A DNA stretch of 32,215 nucleotides. It comes from Bacillota bacterium. GTDB lineage: Bacteria > Bacillota > Limnochordia > Darwinibacteriales > DTU012. Of this stretch, positions 1 through 8,714 are shown one piece after another; the stretch's first letter is position 1, and every line of letters begins with the position of its first letter. The notes beneath the pieces are model-generated. The model ran no database searches. It had not been told where the DNA came from and saw only the letters and a list, made by a program, of their open reading frames with translations. The translations under genes and the position numbers were made by a program. The stretch is from positions 1-32,215 of the forward strand of contig JAAZMN010000210.1 of NCBI GenBank assembly GCA_012798795.1. Direction: 5' to 3'.

Positions 1-51
1 GCACCTATGTGGTTAGAATGGAGAAGACGGTCAAAACATAGAGTAAAATAG
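1..51 (+). CDS. secF: C-terminal end of a truncated gene, probably protein translocase subunit SecF
   Basis: Frame 1 is open from the window edge to a TAG and encodes 16 residues, APMWLEWRRRSKHRVK. An aromatic/proline segment (APMWLEW) followed by a basic tail resembles the C-terminus of SecF, where the last membrane helix ends near a conserved P-[LM]-W and a short positive cytosolic tail follows. In Firmicutes secD-secF (or secDF) commonly lies a few genes upstream of recJ-apt-relA, which fits this place, and a terminator-like hairpin follows directly. Only 16 residues are visible, so the assignment is an inference from tail composition and gene order. Confidence 0.45.
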   Translation, partial: APMWLEWRRRSKHRVK

Positions 52-57
52 CAGGAT

Positions 58-96
58 AAACTCCGAAGGGTCCGTATGGTAATCCTTCGGAGTTTT
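58..96 (+). terminator. Rho-independent-type terminator after the truncated upstream gene
   Basis: AAACTCCGAAGG (58-69) pairs perfectly with CCTTCGGAGTTT (84-95), a 12-bp stem with a 14-nt loop whose 3' arm runs into a short T run. It lies 7 nt after the TAG at 49-51 and so probably ends the upstream (secF-like) transcript. The T tract is short, so termination may be partial. A TATAAT at 100-105 just downstream could serve the next gene, but I see no good -35 at the right distance. Confidence 0.6.
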
Positions 97-128
97 GTAT
101 ATAATAGAGGTAAAAAGGGGTGAATATT

Positions 129-458
129 GTGAAATACGAATTGATCAAGAAAATGATTTCAGCAGGATTAGGATTGGCTATTTTTACCAAAGAAAAAGCC
201 TATGAAATAATTCAAGATTGGGTAAATGAAGGACAAATAAGTAAAGCCGAAGGAGAGATACTGCTGGAATCCTGGATAGATAGAATTGAGAGCGAACGGG
301 AGGAAATTGGTTCAAAAATTAACGCAGAAGTTGCGGAAATTATTGATAAGGCAGGTTTCGTAACTCGTAAATGCTACAGTGAACTAGAAGAGAAGGTTCA
401 AAACCTTGAGCTGAGAATCATTAGTTTGGAACAAAAGCAAAAATCAATGTCGGAGTGA
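129..458 (+). CDS. Phasin-like / PhaF-type coiled-coil small protein
   Basis: About 109 residues. An N-terminal amphipathic segment (LIKKMISAGLGLAIFTKEKA) precedes a helical protein with an acidic middle and a C-terminal coiled coil (roughly residues 80-105). The pattern of G-L-G-L-A, T-K-E-K-A, a helix ending in SKAEGE, then G-F-V-T-R and a heptad-rich end is that of the phasin / poly(hydroxyalkanoate) granule-associated-like family, which in Firmicutes often occurs without PHA genes. I prefer the GTG at 129, because AAAAGGGGTG (112-121) lies 7 nt before it; the in-frame GTG at 120 would sit inside that ribosome binding site. It stops 19 nt before ubiB and is probably co-transcribed with it. 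The biochemical role is unknown; an interaction with the UbiB kinase is an inference from adjacency. Confidence 0.75.
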   Translation: MKYELIKKMISAGLGLAIFTKEKAYEIIQDWVNEGQISKAEGEILLESWIDRIESEREEIGSKINAEVAEIIDKAGFVTRKCYSELEEKVQNLELRIISLEQKQKSMSE

Positions 459-477
459 AAAGGAAAGGTGAGGGATT

Positions 478-2151
478 ATGCCTTTAGCAATTAATAGGCG
501 TTATCGTCATTTTAAGAGGTACCGCCAAATCGGGGAAGTTTTACTGCATCACGGATTTGGGTATCTGCTGCAGCAGATTGGTCTAGCTTCACTATTATCC
601 CCATTTAAGCGGCTAAAGGCCATAAAAGTCGAGTCTGCCGAAGAGCTCTCTTTAGGTGCAAGATTGCGTATGGTTATGGAGGAATTAGGACCTACTTTCA
701 TTAAATTTGGTCAATTGATGAGTACACGCCCGGACATTGTGCCACCTAGTATTATAAAAGAGCTTGAGGGACTTCAGGATGATGTAACTCCAATTTCTTT
801 TTCCAAGATTAAAAGTCAGGTGGAACAGGAGTTGAAAAGGCCAATTACAGAGGTCTTTAAAGATTTTCAAATTCAGCCTTTGGCAGCAGCTTCTATTGGA
901 CAAGTTCATCGAGGAACTCTGCTCGATGGGACAGAAGTAGTTGTAAAGGTACGACGACCTGAAGTGGAGACTGTTATTGCTACCGATTTGGAGATTATGT
1001 TTCGTTTAGCTCATGCCATTGAAGAACGTTGGGGTAAGACTGTTATTGATTGTGTGGAGTTAGTCAGTTATTTTTCAAAAATGATTCGCGAGGAACTAGA
1101 TTACAAAAGAGAAGCTAGAAATATTCAGCGATTTAGACATCAGTTCATCAATAATCCGGATGTAATAATTCCCAGGGTGCATTTAGAGTTTTGTACCAAA
1201 AAGATCCTTACTATGGATTATATTGAAGGATTGAAATTGCGAGATCTGACACTGTTGAATGAGTATGGTATTGATCTGCCAAAACTAGCTGATATAGCTG
1301 CAGGTGCTTTTATTGAACAAGTTTTTAAACATGGATTTTATCATGGCGACCCTCATCCCGGGAATTTGTTGGTGACAGCAGACGGGAAACTGGTATTCCT
1401 AGATTTTGGTATTGTCGGGCGGCTTGATGAAAAAACAATGAAATCACTGGCAAAGTTCATTGTAGCTATTACCAAACAAGATGTAGATTCAATTTTAGAT
1501 GTTTTTGAAGAATTGGAAGCTTTTACTCAAAGACCGACACGTGAAATGTATCTTGCAATTAACGAATTAGTTGATGAATATTACGGAAGAACACTTGAGG
1601 AACTGGATTTCAGCATGATTGCCGAGGATTTGCTGGATTTTACACGACAATACCCCATTAAACTGTCCCCTGATTTAACTTTACTTGTAAAATCACTGGT
1701 GACAATTGAGGGTGTCGGTGCACGTTTGGTTCCGGATTTTAATGTTATGGAAGTTATTGAACCATTTGCCAGGGAATGGGTTAAAGAGAATTACAGTGCC
1801 GGGCATTTGGCAGGGTTAGCATGGGAACATACACGTGATTGGGCAAAAATTCTTTTTAGACTGCCGGAACAAGTTGATTCAACATTGGATATTTTAAAAA
1901 ATGGAGAGTTAGAAATCCAGGTGCATTATTCCGGTTTAGATAAATTAATCAACCGATTGGATGTTGCTTCCAACCGGTTGACAGCAGGATTAATTATAGG
2001 TGCTTTAATTGTCGGTTCTTCTTTTATTTTAGTTATGGGACAAGGACCGAAATTGTTAAATGTGCCCTTAATCGGGTTGCTTGGTTACTTGTTAGCTGGA
2101 ATGATAGGAATTTGGTTACTAATATCTATTTTGCGATCTGGGCGGTATTAA
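478..2151 (+). CDS. ubiB: ABC1/AarF (UbiB/ADCK) family atypical kinase
   Basis: 557 residues, full length for bacterial UbiB. Family-specific features are visible: the KxGQ motif (FIKFGQLMSTRPD; K76-Q79), the alanine-rich nucleotide loop (AAASIGQVHRG, about 127-136) replacing the usual glycine loop, the ATP-binding lysine in VVVKVRR (K147), the catalytic HGDPHPGN (279-286) and the metal-binding DFG (299-301). Two hydrophobic C-terminal helices (about 500-555) match the UbiB membrane anchor. Known members act as ATPase/kinase-like factors in ubiquinone or other isoprenoid-lipid homeostasis; no quinone biosynthesis gene is visible here, so the substrate is unknown. The ribosome binding site AAGGTGAGG lies just before the ATG. 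It follows the phasin-like gene and converges on hpt with only 9 bp between the stops. Confidence 0.95.
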   Translation: MPLAINRRYRHFKRYRQIGEVLLHHGFGYLLQQIGLASLLSPFKRLKAIKVESAEELSLGARLRMVMEELGPTFIKFGQLMSTRPDIVPPSIIKELEGLQDDVTPISFSKIKSQVEQELKRPITEVFKDFQIQPLAAASIGQVHRGTLLDGTEVVVKVRRPEVETVIATDLEIMFRLAHAIEERWGKTVIDCVELVSYFSKMIREELDYKREARNIQRFRHQFINNPDVIIPRVHLEFCTKKILTMDYIEGLKLRDLTLLNEYGIDLPKLADIAAGAFIEQVFKHGFYHGDPHPGNLLVTADGKLVFLDFGIVGRLDEKTMKSLAKFIVAITKQDVDSILDVFEELEAFTQRPTREMYLAINELVDEYYGRTLEELDFSMIAEDLLDFTRQYPIKLSPDLTLLVKSLVTIEGVGARLVPDFNVMEVIEPFAREWVKENYSAGHLAGLAWEHTRDWAKILFRLPEQVDSTLDILKNGELEIQVHYSGLDKLINRLDVASNRLTAGLIIGALIVGSSFILVMGQGPKLLNVPLIGLLGYLLAGMIGIWLLISILRSGRY

Positions 2152-2160
2152 TTCTTATCG

Positions 2161-2709
2161 TTAGTCATCATTAGTATAATAACTGGATTTGATTACAAAT
2201 ATATAAGGAATATTGCGGTACAGCTCACTATAATCCAGACCATATCCTACTAAAAACTCGTTAGGCACTGTAAAGCCGACGTAGTCCACGGGAATATTAA
2301 CCTCACGATTGACCTGTTTGTCTAGTAAAGTACAGATTTTTAGACTGGCCGGTTTTCTGATGGATAGATTGTTCAGTAAATAACTTAAAGTTAAACCGGA
2401 ATCTATAATATCTTCAATAATTAAAACGTGTTTGCCTTCTATACTTTCTTCTAAGTCTTTTGTGATTCGAACTACACCAGAAGACTGGGTAGCAGTGCCA
2501 TAGCTGGAAATACCAATAAAATCCATTGATACCGGAACTTCAATGTGCTTAGCCAGATCAGCGAGGAACATTAAACCTCCTTTGAGTATACATAAGAGCA
2601 GTATTTCCTTGCCCTGGTAATCTTCAGATATTTGTTCTGCCAGTTCCCGAACTCGGTTTTGAATTTCTTCTTCACTGATAAGAATGCGTTCAACAATGTC
2701 CATTACCAT
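2161..2709 (-). CDS. hpt: Hypoxanthine(-guanine) phosphoribosyltransferase
   Basis: Converts hypoxanthine or guanine plus PRPP to IMP or GMP (cytosolic purine salvage). From the chosen start the protein has 182 residues, the usual length. It shows the family N-terminus (ILISEEEIQNRV), PRPP loop I (LKGG, 42-45), the mobile-loop SSYG (68-71) and the PRPP-binding motif VLIIEDIIDSGLT (95-107). The frame is open to 2769, but I choose the ATG at 2709: AGGAG (complement of 2718-2722) lies 8 nt before it, family proteins begin here, and a promoter predicted at 2741-2769 would start the transcript near 2734, downstream of the longer starts. It is one of only two reverse-strand genes in the window. In many Firmicutes hpt lies in the tilS-hpt-ftsH locus, so its placement here is unusual. 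Confidence 0.93.
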   Translation of the reverse strand: MVMDIVERILISEEEIQNRVRELAEQISEDYQGKEILLLCILKGGLMFLADLAKHIEVPVSMDFIGISSYGTATQSSGVVRITKDLEESIEGKHVLIIEDIIDSGLTLSYLLNNLSIRKPASLKICTLLDKQVNREVNIPVDYVGFTVPNEFLVGYGLDYSELYRNIPYIFVIKSSYYTNDD

Positions 2710-2740
2710 CCTTGTTTCTCCTTTCCTTGGGCTTTCTTCA

Positions 2741-2769
2741 ATCATACTATTGTCCATTAAGAAAATCAA
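2741..2769 (-). promoter_or_regulatory. Sigma-A-type promoter for hpt
   Basis: Read on the minus strand: -35 TTGATT (complement of 2764-2769), a 17-nt spacer, -10 TATGAT (complement of 2741-2746). Transcription would begin near 2734, 25 nt before the hpt start at 2709, with the AGGAG ribosome binding site between. It lies inside the 5'-extended reading frame of hpt and therefore argues against the longer N-terminus. Confidence 0.65.
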
Positions 2770-2778
2770 GATGGTTCA

Positions 2779-2808
2779 TTGCAGGTTATTGATATATAAA
2801 CATAGAAT
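2779..2808 (+). promoter_or_regulatory. Possible promoter for recJ
   Basis: TTGCAG (2779-2784), an 18-nt spacer and TAGAAT (2803-2808) lie between the divergent hpt promoter and recJ. Four or five bases of each box match the sigma-A consensus. The start point would fall near 2815, just before the recJ ribosome binding site. A promoter is expected here because hpt is divergent. Confidence 0.45.
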
Positions 2809-2831
2809 TTAAAATGGTTAGGGGGAAGACG

Positions 2832-5399
2832 ATGCTAAAGAAGAAATGGTTGATTAGACCTCATAGTAATGAGATAGCTTTGATGAGCAATTCCTTAAAT
2901 GTTTCAGAAATAACGGCTAAGATTTTGATTGATAGAGGGATTCAATCCATAGATCAGGCACGAACTTTTCTTTATCCCAAGTATGAAAATTTACACTCGC
3001 CGTGGTTATTACCTGATATGGAACCGGCGGTTAAACGAATAAAACAAGCATTAGAAAACAATGAACATATTACTATATATGGTGACTATGATGTCGATGG
3101 TCAGACTTCAGTTGCCCTTCTTTTGTATGTTTTACGAAGTCTGGCATCTGATATAAACACTATAGACTATTATGTACCTAACCGAATTGAAGAAGGTTAT
3201 GGTTTACATAAAGAGGCCTTACAGACAATAGCTGAGGTTAGTTCTTTAGTAATAACAGTTGATTGTGGAATTGCAGCAATCAATGAAGCTGATTTTGCCC
3301 GGAGTATCGGTTTAGATTTAATTATTACGGATCATCATGAGCCTGGATTACAACTGCCAGAAGCAGTGGCTGTGATTAATCCGAAGTGCCATGAAAGTAA
3401 ATACCCTTTTACAGAACTTGCCGGTGTAGGAGTAGCTTATAAATTAGTTCAAGCCTTGGCAGAGAGTTATGGAAAAGATTTTTGTCAATGGCTTGATCTT
3501 GTGGCATTAGGAACCGTTACTGATTTAGTACCGTTAGTAGATGAGAATAGGATATTTGTTAAATTGGGTTTGAATCAATTAGAGCATTCTTCAATTCTAG
3601 GATTAAGAGCTTTGCTGCAGGTCTGTAATATTAAACCGCCTTATAATACTTCGGATTTGGGTTTTAAATTAGGTCCAAGATTAAACGCAGTTGGGCGGAT
3701 GGGAGAACCCGCACGAGGGATTGAACTGCTGATCAGCAGCGATAATGAAGAGGCTTTTAAATTAGCCGGCGTGCTTGACTCTGAGAATAAACTGCGTCAG
3801 CATATTGAAGTTGAAATTTTTACTGAGGCAGTATCTATGATTGAAGCTAACGGTTGGAATAAGGAACCGGTAATTGTAATCGCCAATGAAAAGTGGCATG
3901 CAGGTGTAATTGGTATTGTAGCTTCGCGCTTAGTGGAGAAATATTATCGGCCTACAGTAGTAATAGCAATTGAAGACGGTGTGGGCAAAGGCTCTGCCCG
4001 CAGTATTTCAGGTTTTAATTTATATGCCGGACTTGGTGCATGTAAAGAATTATTGTTAGAGTTCGGCGGGCATGAAATGGCAGCTGGACTTTCAATTGAT
4101 GTTAAATGCATTACTGCCTTACGGAAGAAGTTATCTCAATTAGCCGCTGAGACTCTTTCACCTGAAGACTTTATTCCCAAAGTCAGGATTGATTCAAAGA
4201 TCGATCTTAAAGAAATAGATGTTCAGTTGCTTAATGAATTAAAGCTGTTGGAACCATTTGGCATGGGGAACCCTACTCCTGTTTTTAAGGTGTCGGGTTC
4301 GGTATTAAATACAAGAGCTATGGGAATAGATGGTGATCATTTACGCTGTTGTATTCAGGATCAAGACGGTGAAATGATAGAAGCCGTCGGTTTTGGTATG
4401 TATCAGGCAATGCAGGATTATGAGAAATATCGAGAACAGATAGATTTTGCAGTGTATCCTCAACACGGGTATTACGATCCAAACAAATTTGAGCTGATAT
4501 TGAGGGATTTTCGGATTTCTGGTGAGGCTGAAACCTATATTGAAGATTGGATTATCAGCCGCTATCCCTGGGTACTGCCGCAGACTTTTCAAGATGTATC
4601 TCATATTCATACACCACTTGATATAGATAATACTGTAATTAATAGATGCTCAGGAGTTAATATTATAGATTGCAGAGGCAGCTGGGATAAGAAGAAAGAA
4701 TTAATGAATCGCTCCGGTGCTCATAAACATGTACTAATATATACAGCCAGTCCTGAAAGAGCATTAACATTATGCCGTAGTTTACGAATTGCAGTTCCTA
4801 ATGGCAATAAGTTTATCGGTTTTGAGCATGAGTTAATTACTGAAGCTGAACGGCAGGAGTTAAATGAATTAATAGATTTTGGTACTTTGAGATGGATTGT
4901 ATCAACAGGGGTATGGTTATCTAATCGGAAATGGGATCAAATAGTATTATATGATGCGTTTTGCGACGCTAGGTTAATATATAATTTAATTAATCAGTTA
5001 AATACTCAAGGGGAGCTTATATTCCTATATGGGAAGAAAGACTGTCATTGGCTGCAGGGGAAAGTTCAAAGTATGTTTCCTAACCGTGAAATACTGGCAA
5101 GATTTTATCTCGGACTTATAAAGAACAAAAAAGAAATTTCTATGGATGAAATAGAGAATCTTGCTAAAGGATGGCATTTAAGCGAAAGCACCATGTACAG
5201 TCTTGGTATTTTTCAAGAGTTAGCATTAATTGAAAAAGAGGATAATATAGTGAAAATCATGCCGAAGCCGGCTCAAAGACTAGACTTAAATACTTCAGTT
5301 TTGTATAATAAATGTATTACTAAACGCGAACAATGTCTGGCATATTTGCAGCTTTGTTTAGAAAGGGGCTTTATAGATGAATTTAAAGGACAAGATTAG
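2832..5399 (+). CDS. recJ: Single-stranded-DNA-specific 5'-3' exonuclease RecJ
   Basis: Degrades single-stranded DNA 5' to 3' in recombinational repair and mismatch repair. The DHH phosphoesterase core is complete: DYDVDG (85-90), VDCG (D144), DHH (167-169) and D231 in TVTDLV. A DHHA1 domain with KGSARS and FGGHEMAAG (about 411) follows, then the OB-fold region and a long C-terminal extension typical of Firmicutes RecJ (855 residues in all). The ATG at 2832 is preferred because TTAGGGGGA lies 6 nt before it; the in-frame ATG at 2814 has no ribosome binding site and lies upstream of it. Its last 23 bases overlap apt, implying translational coupling. The recJ-apt-relA order is conserved in Firmicutes. 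Confidence 0.95.
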   Translation: MLKKKWLIRPHSNEIALMSNSLNVSEITAKILIDRGIQSIDQARTFLYPKYENLHSPWLLPDMEPAVKRIKQALENNEHITIYGDYDVDGQTSVALLLYVLRSLASDINTIDYYVPNRIEEGYGLHKEALQTIAEVSSLVITVDCGIAAINEADFARSIGLDLIITDHHEPGLQLPEAVAVINPKCHESKYPFTELAGVGVAYKLVQALAESYGKDFCQWLDLVALGTVTDLVPLVDENRIFVKLGLNQLEHSSILGLRALLQVCNIKPPYNTSDLGFKLGPRLNAVGRMGEPARGIELLISSDNEEAFKLAGVLDSENKLRQHIEVEIFTEAVSMIEANGWNKEPVIVIANEKWHAGVIGIVASRLVEKYYRPTVVIAIEDGVGKGSARSISGFNLYAGLGACKELLLEFGGHEMAAGLSIDVKCITALRKKLSQLAAETLSPEDFIPKVRIDSKIDLKEIDVQLLNELKLLEPFGMGNPTPVFKVSGSVLNTRAMGIDGDHLRCCIQDQDGEMIEAVGFGMYQAMQDYEKYREQIDFAVYPQHGYYDPNKFELILRDFRISGEAETYIEDWIISRYPWVLPQTFQDVSHIHTPLDIDNTVINRCSGVNIIDCRGSWDKKKELMNRSGAHKHVLIYTASPERALTLCRSLRIAVPNGNKFIGFEHELITEAERQELNELIDFGTLRWIVSTGVWLSNRKWDQIVLYDAFCDARLIYNLINQLNTQGELIFLYGKKDCHWLQGKVQSMFPNREILARFYLGLIKNKKEISMDEIENLAKGWHLSESTMYSLGIFQELALIEKEDNIVKIMPKPAQRLDLNTSVLYNKCITKREQCLAYLQLCLERGFIDEFKGQD

Positions 5400-5895
5400 A
5401 ATAATTGAGGATTTTCCTAAACCGGGCATTAGTTTCAAAGATATTACTACTTTACTTGAAGATCCTGAGGCGTTTCAGCATTCCATTAAAAAAATGGCTG
5501 AATTTTGCCGCCAAAGGCCCGTTGATATAATCGTAGGAATAGAGTCACGCGGATTTATTCTAGGAGCTCCTTTGGCTTATGAGCTTGGAGTGGGTTTTGT
5601 ATTAGTTCGTAAGTCTGGGAAACTGCCGGGGGAAGTTTTAAGGGTTGAATATGATCTTGAATATGGTACAGATGCATTGGAAATTCATAAAGATTCGATT
5701 AAGCCCGGAATGAATGCTGTTTTAATTGATGATTTATTAGCTACTGGCGGTACTATCAGAGCTGCTGCCGAGCTGGTTGAACAAGTAGGTGCTGCTATTA
5801 CCGGCTTTGCTTTTTTGATTGAACTTGAGTATTTAAATGGTCGGGATAAGCTTAAAGACTATGATATTTTAACACTGGTGAAATATTATAAATAA
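5377..5895 (+). CDS. apt: Adenine phosphoribosyltransferase
   Basis: Makes AMP from adenine and PRPP (purine salvage). 172 residues, exactly family length. Family motifs: IEDFPKPGISFKDIT at the N-terminus, GIESRGFILG (54-63), the RKSGKLPG flexible loop (78-85) and the PRPP-binding loop AVLIDDLLATGGT (114-126). The ATG has AAGGGGC about 8 nt upstream, within the recJ coding region; the 23-nt overlap with recJ and the 22-nt gap to relA indicate one transcript. Apt shares PRPP and purine pools with hpt nearby, and relA next door regulates those pools through (p)ppGpp. Confidence 0.96.
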   Translation: MNLKDKIRIIEDFPKPGISFKDITTLLEDPEAFQHSIKKMAEFCRQRPVDIIVGIESRGFILGAPLAYELGVGFVLVRKSGKLPGEVLRVEYDLEYGTDALEIHKDSIKPGMNAVLIDDLLATGGTIRAAAELVEQVGAAITGFAFLIELEYLNGRDKLKDYDILTLVKYYK

Positions 5896-5917
5896 GTAAT
5901 TTGAAAGAGGTGATACT

Positions 5918-8065
5918 TTGAATCTTGAGTCCTTACTCGAGCGGATAAAATCATATTATCCGGAAGCTGATTTTGCATTAGTGACAAAAGCATACAATTT
6001 TTCAAAGCAAGCTCATGAAGGACAGTTTCGTGATTCTGGTGAGCCTTATTTCAATCATCCATTTGAAGTAGCATGTATCCTTGCAGATTTGGAACTGGAT
6101 ATGGATACTATAGCGGCGGGTTTACTTCATGATGTTATTGAAGATACTCCGGTGACTTGTGAGGATGTTAAAAAAGAATTCGGTGTTCAAATTCTAGCAT
6201 TGGTTGACGGAGTTACTAAATTAGAAAAGCTGCCTTTTACAAACAGATATGAGCAGCAAGCGGAAAACCTGCGCAAAATGATTTTTGCCATGGCTAAGGA
6301 TATTAGAGTCATCTTGATTAAACTCGCCGATAGATTGCATAATATGCGGACGCTGCGGCATGTTGAACCGGAACGTCAGCGGCAGACAGCTCAAGAAACT
6401 TTAGATATATATGCCCCTTTGGCTCATCGCTTAGGTATATGGGCAATTAAGTGGGAAATGGAAGATTTAGCTTTTAGATATCTATGGTCTAAAGAATATT
6501 ACACTTTAGTTAAACTCATTGCAAAGAAGCGGCAGGAACGTGAAGGCGATCTCAATCTGGTAATGGAGATTATTAAAGACAAATTAGACGAACTTAATAT
6601 TCAAGCTGAACTGCAAGGCCGTCCAAAGCATTTATACAGTATTTATCAAAAAATGCAACGGCAGGATAAATCAATTGATGAAATATATGATCTGCTTGCT
6701 TTAAGGGTAATTGTCGACTCGGTCAGGGATTGCTATGCAGTTTTGGGTGCAATTCATACGCTGTGGAAGCCGATACCTGGAAGATTTAAAGATTTCATTG
6801 CAATGCCTAAGTCCAATATGTATCAATCACTGCACACATCAATTATTGGTCCAGAAGGCGAGCATTACGAAATTCAGATCCGCACTTGGGAAATGCACCG
6901 CATTGCCGAAAAAGGTGTAGCAGCTCACTGGTTATATAAAGAAGGCTATGATAAGAAAAATTCTTTTGATGACAAGGTTCAGTGGCTTCGCGAGGCCATC
7001 GAGTGGCTGCAGGAAATGAAAGATCCTCAAGAATTTATGGAAACTTTGAAAATTGATCTATTTGAGGATGAAGTATTTGTATTTACGCCAAAAGGAGATG
7101 TAAAGTGTCTGCCTAACGGTGCAACACCAGTTGATTTTGCTTTCGATGTTCATACAGATATTGGATTAAGATGTGCGGGGGCTAAAGTAAATGGTCGCAT
7201 TGAACCTCTTGATTATCAATTAAAGAATGGTGAATTTGTTGAAATAATTACGAGTAAAACAGCTAATCCCAGTCGAGATTGGTTGTCATTTGTGAAGACT
7301 TCTAAAGCAAAAAATAAGATTAGATCTTGGTTAAAGGAAGAACGCCGCGAAGAAAGTCTTGCTAGAGGTAAAGAATTACTGGAAAAAGAGATCAAAAAAC
7401 ACAATCTTGAGGTAAAAGAGTATATGACTGCAGAAAAGCTGCTGGAAACAGCAAAACGCTATGGTCAAAGTAATTCTGATGATTTATTGGCCAGCATTGG
7501 ATTTGGCAGGGTTACAGCCTTACAAGTTGTTCAGAAATTAGCAGGTAAGGAATTAGAAGAACAGCGCCGGCAGGAATTCTTTAGCAAACAGCCAAAACAA
7601 AGGCGGCGGCGAGAGGTAAGAGGGGTTTCCATTGAAGGAGTAGACAACTTATTAATTCGCTTTTCAAAGTGCTGCACTCCCGTTCCCGGCGACGAAATTA
7701 TCGGTTATATTACTCGCGGTCGCGGAGTGTCGATTCATAGGGTCGATTGTCCAAATATCAAATCTCTGTTCGCAGATAAGGGACGAAAAATTGATGTTTA
7801 TTGGAATACCAATGAAACAGATTCATATCCGGTAGATTTAGAGCTGCGGGTCATTGATAGAATTAACATGCTTTCCACAATTATGAATACTATTGCAGAG
7901 GGTAAAACTAATATTGAGGCGGTTAATACTCGAAAAATGAAAGATGATATTGCTTTAATACTATTAACAGTAGACATTCATAACGTTGATCATATGGAGT
8001 CATTGATCAATCGTTTGCGACAAGTGGATGGTGTGGTGTCGGTACGACGGGCAAGTCCAACTTAA
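5918..8065 (+). CDS. relA: Bifunctional (p)ppGpp synthetase/hydrolase (Rel)
   Basis: The stringent-response enzyme of Firmicutes: synthesises (p)ppGpp on starved ribosomes and hydrolyses it otherwise. 715 residues with the complete order: HD hydrolase domain (H47; HDVIEDT at 71-77, so hydrolysis should be active), synthetase domain with the RFKDFIAMPK and MYQSLHTS block around 285-305 and the IQIRTWEMH stretch, TGS domain (VFVFTPKGDVKCLPNGATPV, about 385-445), a conserved-cysteine/zinc-finger region (KCCTPVPGDEIIGY, about 580-610) and a C-terminal ACT domain. Translation starts at a TTG with AGAGGTG five bases before it; no ATG or GTG fits better, and the HD domain begins immediately after. 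Confidence 0.96.
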   Translation: MNLESLLERIKSYYPEADFALVTKAYNFSKQAHEGQFRDSGEPYFNHPFEVACILADLELDMDTIAAGLLHDVIEDTPVTCEDVKKEFGVQILALVDGVTKLEKLPFTNRYEQQAENLRKMIFAMAKDIRVILIKLADRLHNMRTLRHVEPERQRQTAQETLDIYAPLAHRLGIWAIKWEMEDLAFRYLWSKEYYTLVKLIAKKRQEREGDLNLVMEIIKDKLDELNIQAELQGRPKHLYSIYQKMQRQDKSIDEIYDLLALRVIVDSVRDCYAVLGAIHTLWKPIPGRFKDFIAMPKSNMYQSLHTSIIGPEGEHYEIQIRTWEMHRIAEKGVAAHWLYKEGYDKKNSFDDKVQWLREAIEWLQEMKDPQEFMETLKIDLFEDEVFVFTPKGDVKCLPNGATPVDFAFDVHTDIGLRCAGAKVNGRIEPLDYQLKNGEFVEIITSKTANPSRDWLSFVKTSKAKNKIRSWLKEERREESLARGKELLEKEIKKHNLEVKEYMTAEKLLETAKRYGQSNSDDLLASIGFGRVTALQVVQKLAGKELEEQRRQEFFSKQPKQRRRREVRGVSIEGVDNLLIRFSKCCTPVPGDEIIGYITRGRGVSIHRVDCPNIKSLFADKGRKIDVYWNTNETDSYPVDLELRVIDRINMLSTIMNTIAEGKTNIEAVNTRKMKDDIALILLTVDIHNVDHMESLINRLRQVDGVVSVRRASPT

Positions 8066-8084
8066 TGGATAAGGAATGGTTTTT

Positions 8085-8702
8085 ATGGATATAAAAAGGT
8101 TTTCAACGGAATTGTTTGGTGCAAATTGTTATGTTGTAGTTCATCAAAATTCAGCTGTTGTGATTGATCCGGCAGGAGTTAAAGATGAAGTTATTGCATA
8201 TTTAAAGGCAAGACAAGCCAATTTATATGCAATTATCAATACACATGGTCATATTGATCATATTATGAGCAATTCATGGTTAAAAGCTGAAACTAATGCT
8301 CCTATTTGGATTCATCAAGGCGACAGCCGGTATCTTACGGATCCTGAGTTAAATCTTTCAAGTTTTATTCTAGGCGAAAAGCATATAGGTCCGGCGGCCG
8401 ATAAATTCTTACAAGATCAAGAGAAAATAAAACTTGGAGATTTAGATTTAACGGTAATTCACACTCCCGGACATTCACCCGGCAGTATTTGTCTGTTAGG
8501 TGAGAGCTTTTTATTTAGTGGTGACACTTTATTTGAGTTATCCGTTGGTAGGAGCGATTTCCCTGGCGGCAATGGGAAAGTGTTAAAAGAGAGTTTAAGA
8601 AAACTAGCACGGATAGTGCCAGAAACTACGGTAGTTTACCCTGGGCACGGACAGGAAACGACTATGGAGCGAGAATTAGCCCACAATCCCTTTTTACGCT
8701 AG
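8085..8702 (+). CDS. Metallo-beta-lactamase-fold hydrolase (glyoxalase II-like)
   Basis: 205 residues. Zinc-ligand motifs of the family are present: THGHIDH (53-59, HxHxDH), HTPGHSPG (around 128-135), GDTLF and a C-terminal YPGHG. The GRSDFPGG stretch is typical of the short YcbL/glyoxalase II-like group, which hydrolyses thioesters such as S-lactoylglutathione or an analogue; the true substrate is unknown. I use the ATG at 8085 because AAGGA (8071-8075) lies 9 nt before it; the in-frame ATG at 8076 touches that site. It starts 19 nt after relA and ends on the first base of the hemZ ribosome binding site. Such a hydrolase commonly sits between relA and hemZ/hisS in Clostridia. Confidence 0.88.
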   Translation: MDIKRFSTELFGANCYVVVHQNSAVVIDPAGVKDEVIAYLKARQANLYAIINTHGHIDHIMSNSWLKAETNAPIWIHQGDSRYLTDPELNLSSFILGEKHIGPAADKFLQDQEKIKLGDLDLTVIHTPGHSPGSICLLGESFLFSGDTLFELSVGRSDFPGGNGKVLKESLRKLARIVPETTVVYPGHGQETTMERELAHNPFLR

Positions 8703-8714
8703 GAGTATCTGAAA

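Noticed and set aside
5-190. Minus-strand 61-residue hydrophobic reading frame
   Set aside because: It spans the upstream gene tail, the terminator stem and the start of the phasin-like gene, and has no ribosome binding site. It is a shadow.
2710-2769. 20-residue N-terminal extension of hpt
   Set aside because: It has no ribosome binding site, would contain the promoter, and is absent from typical family proteins.
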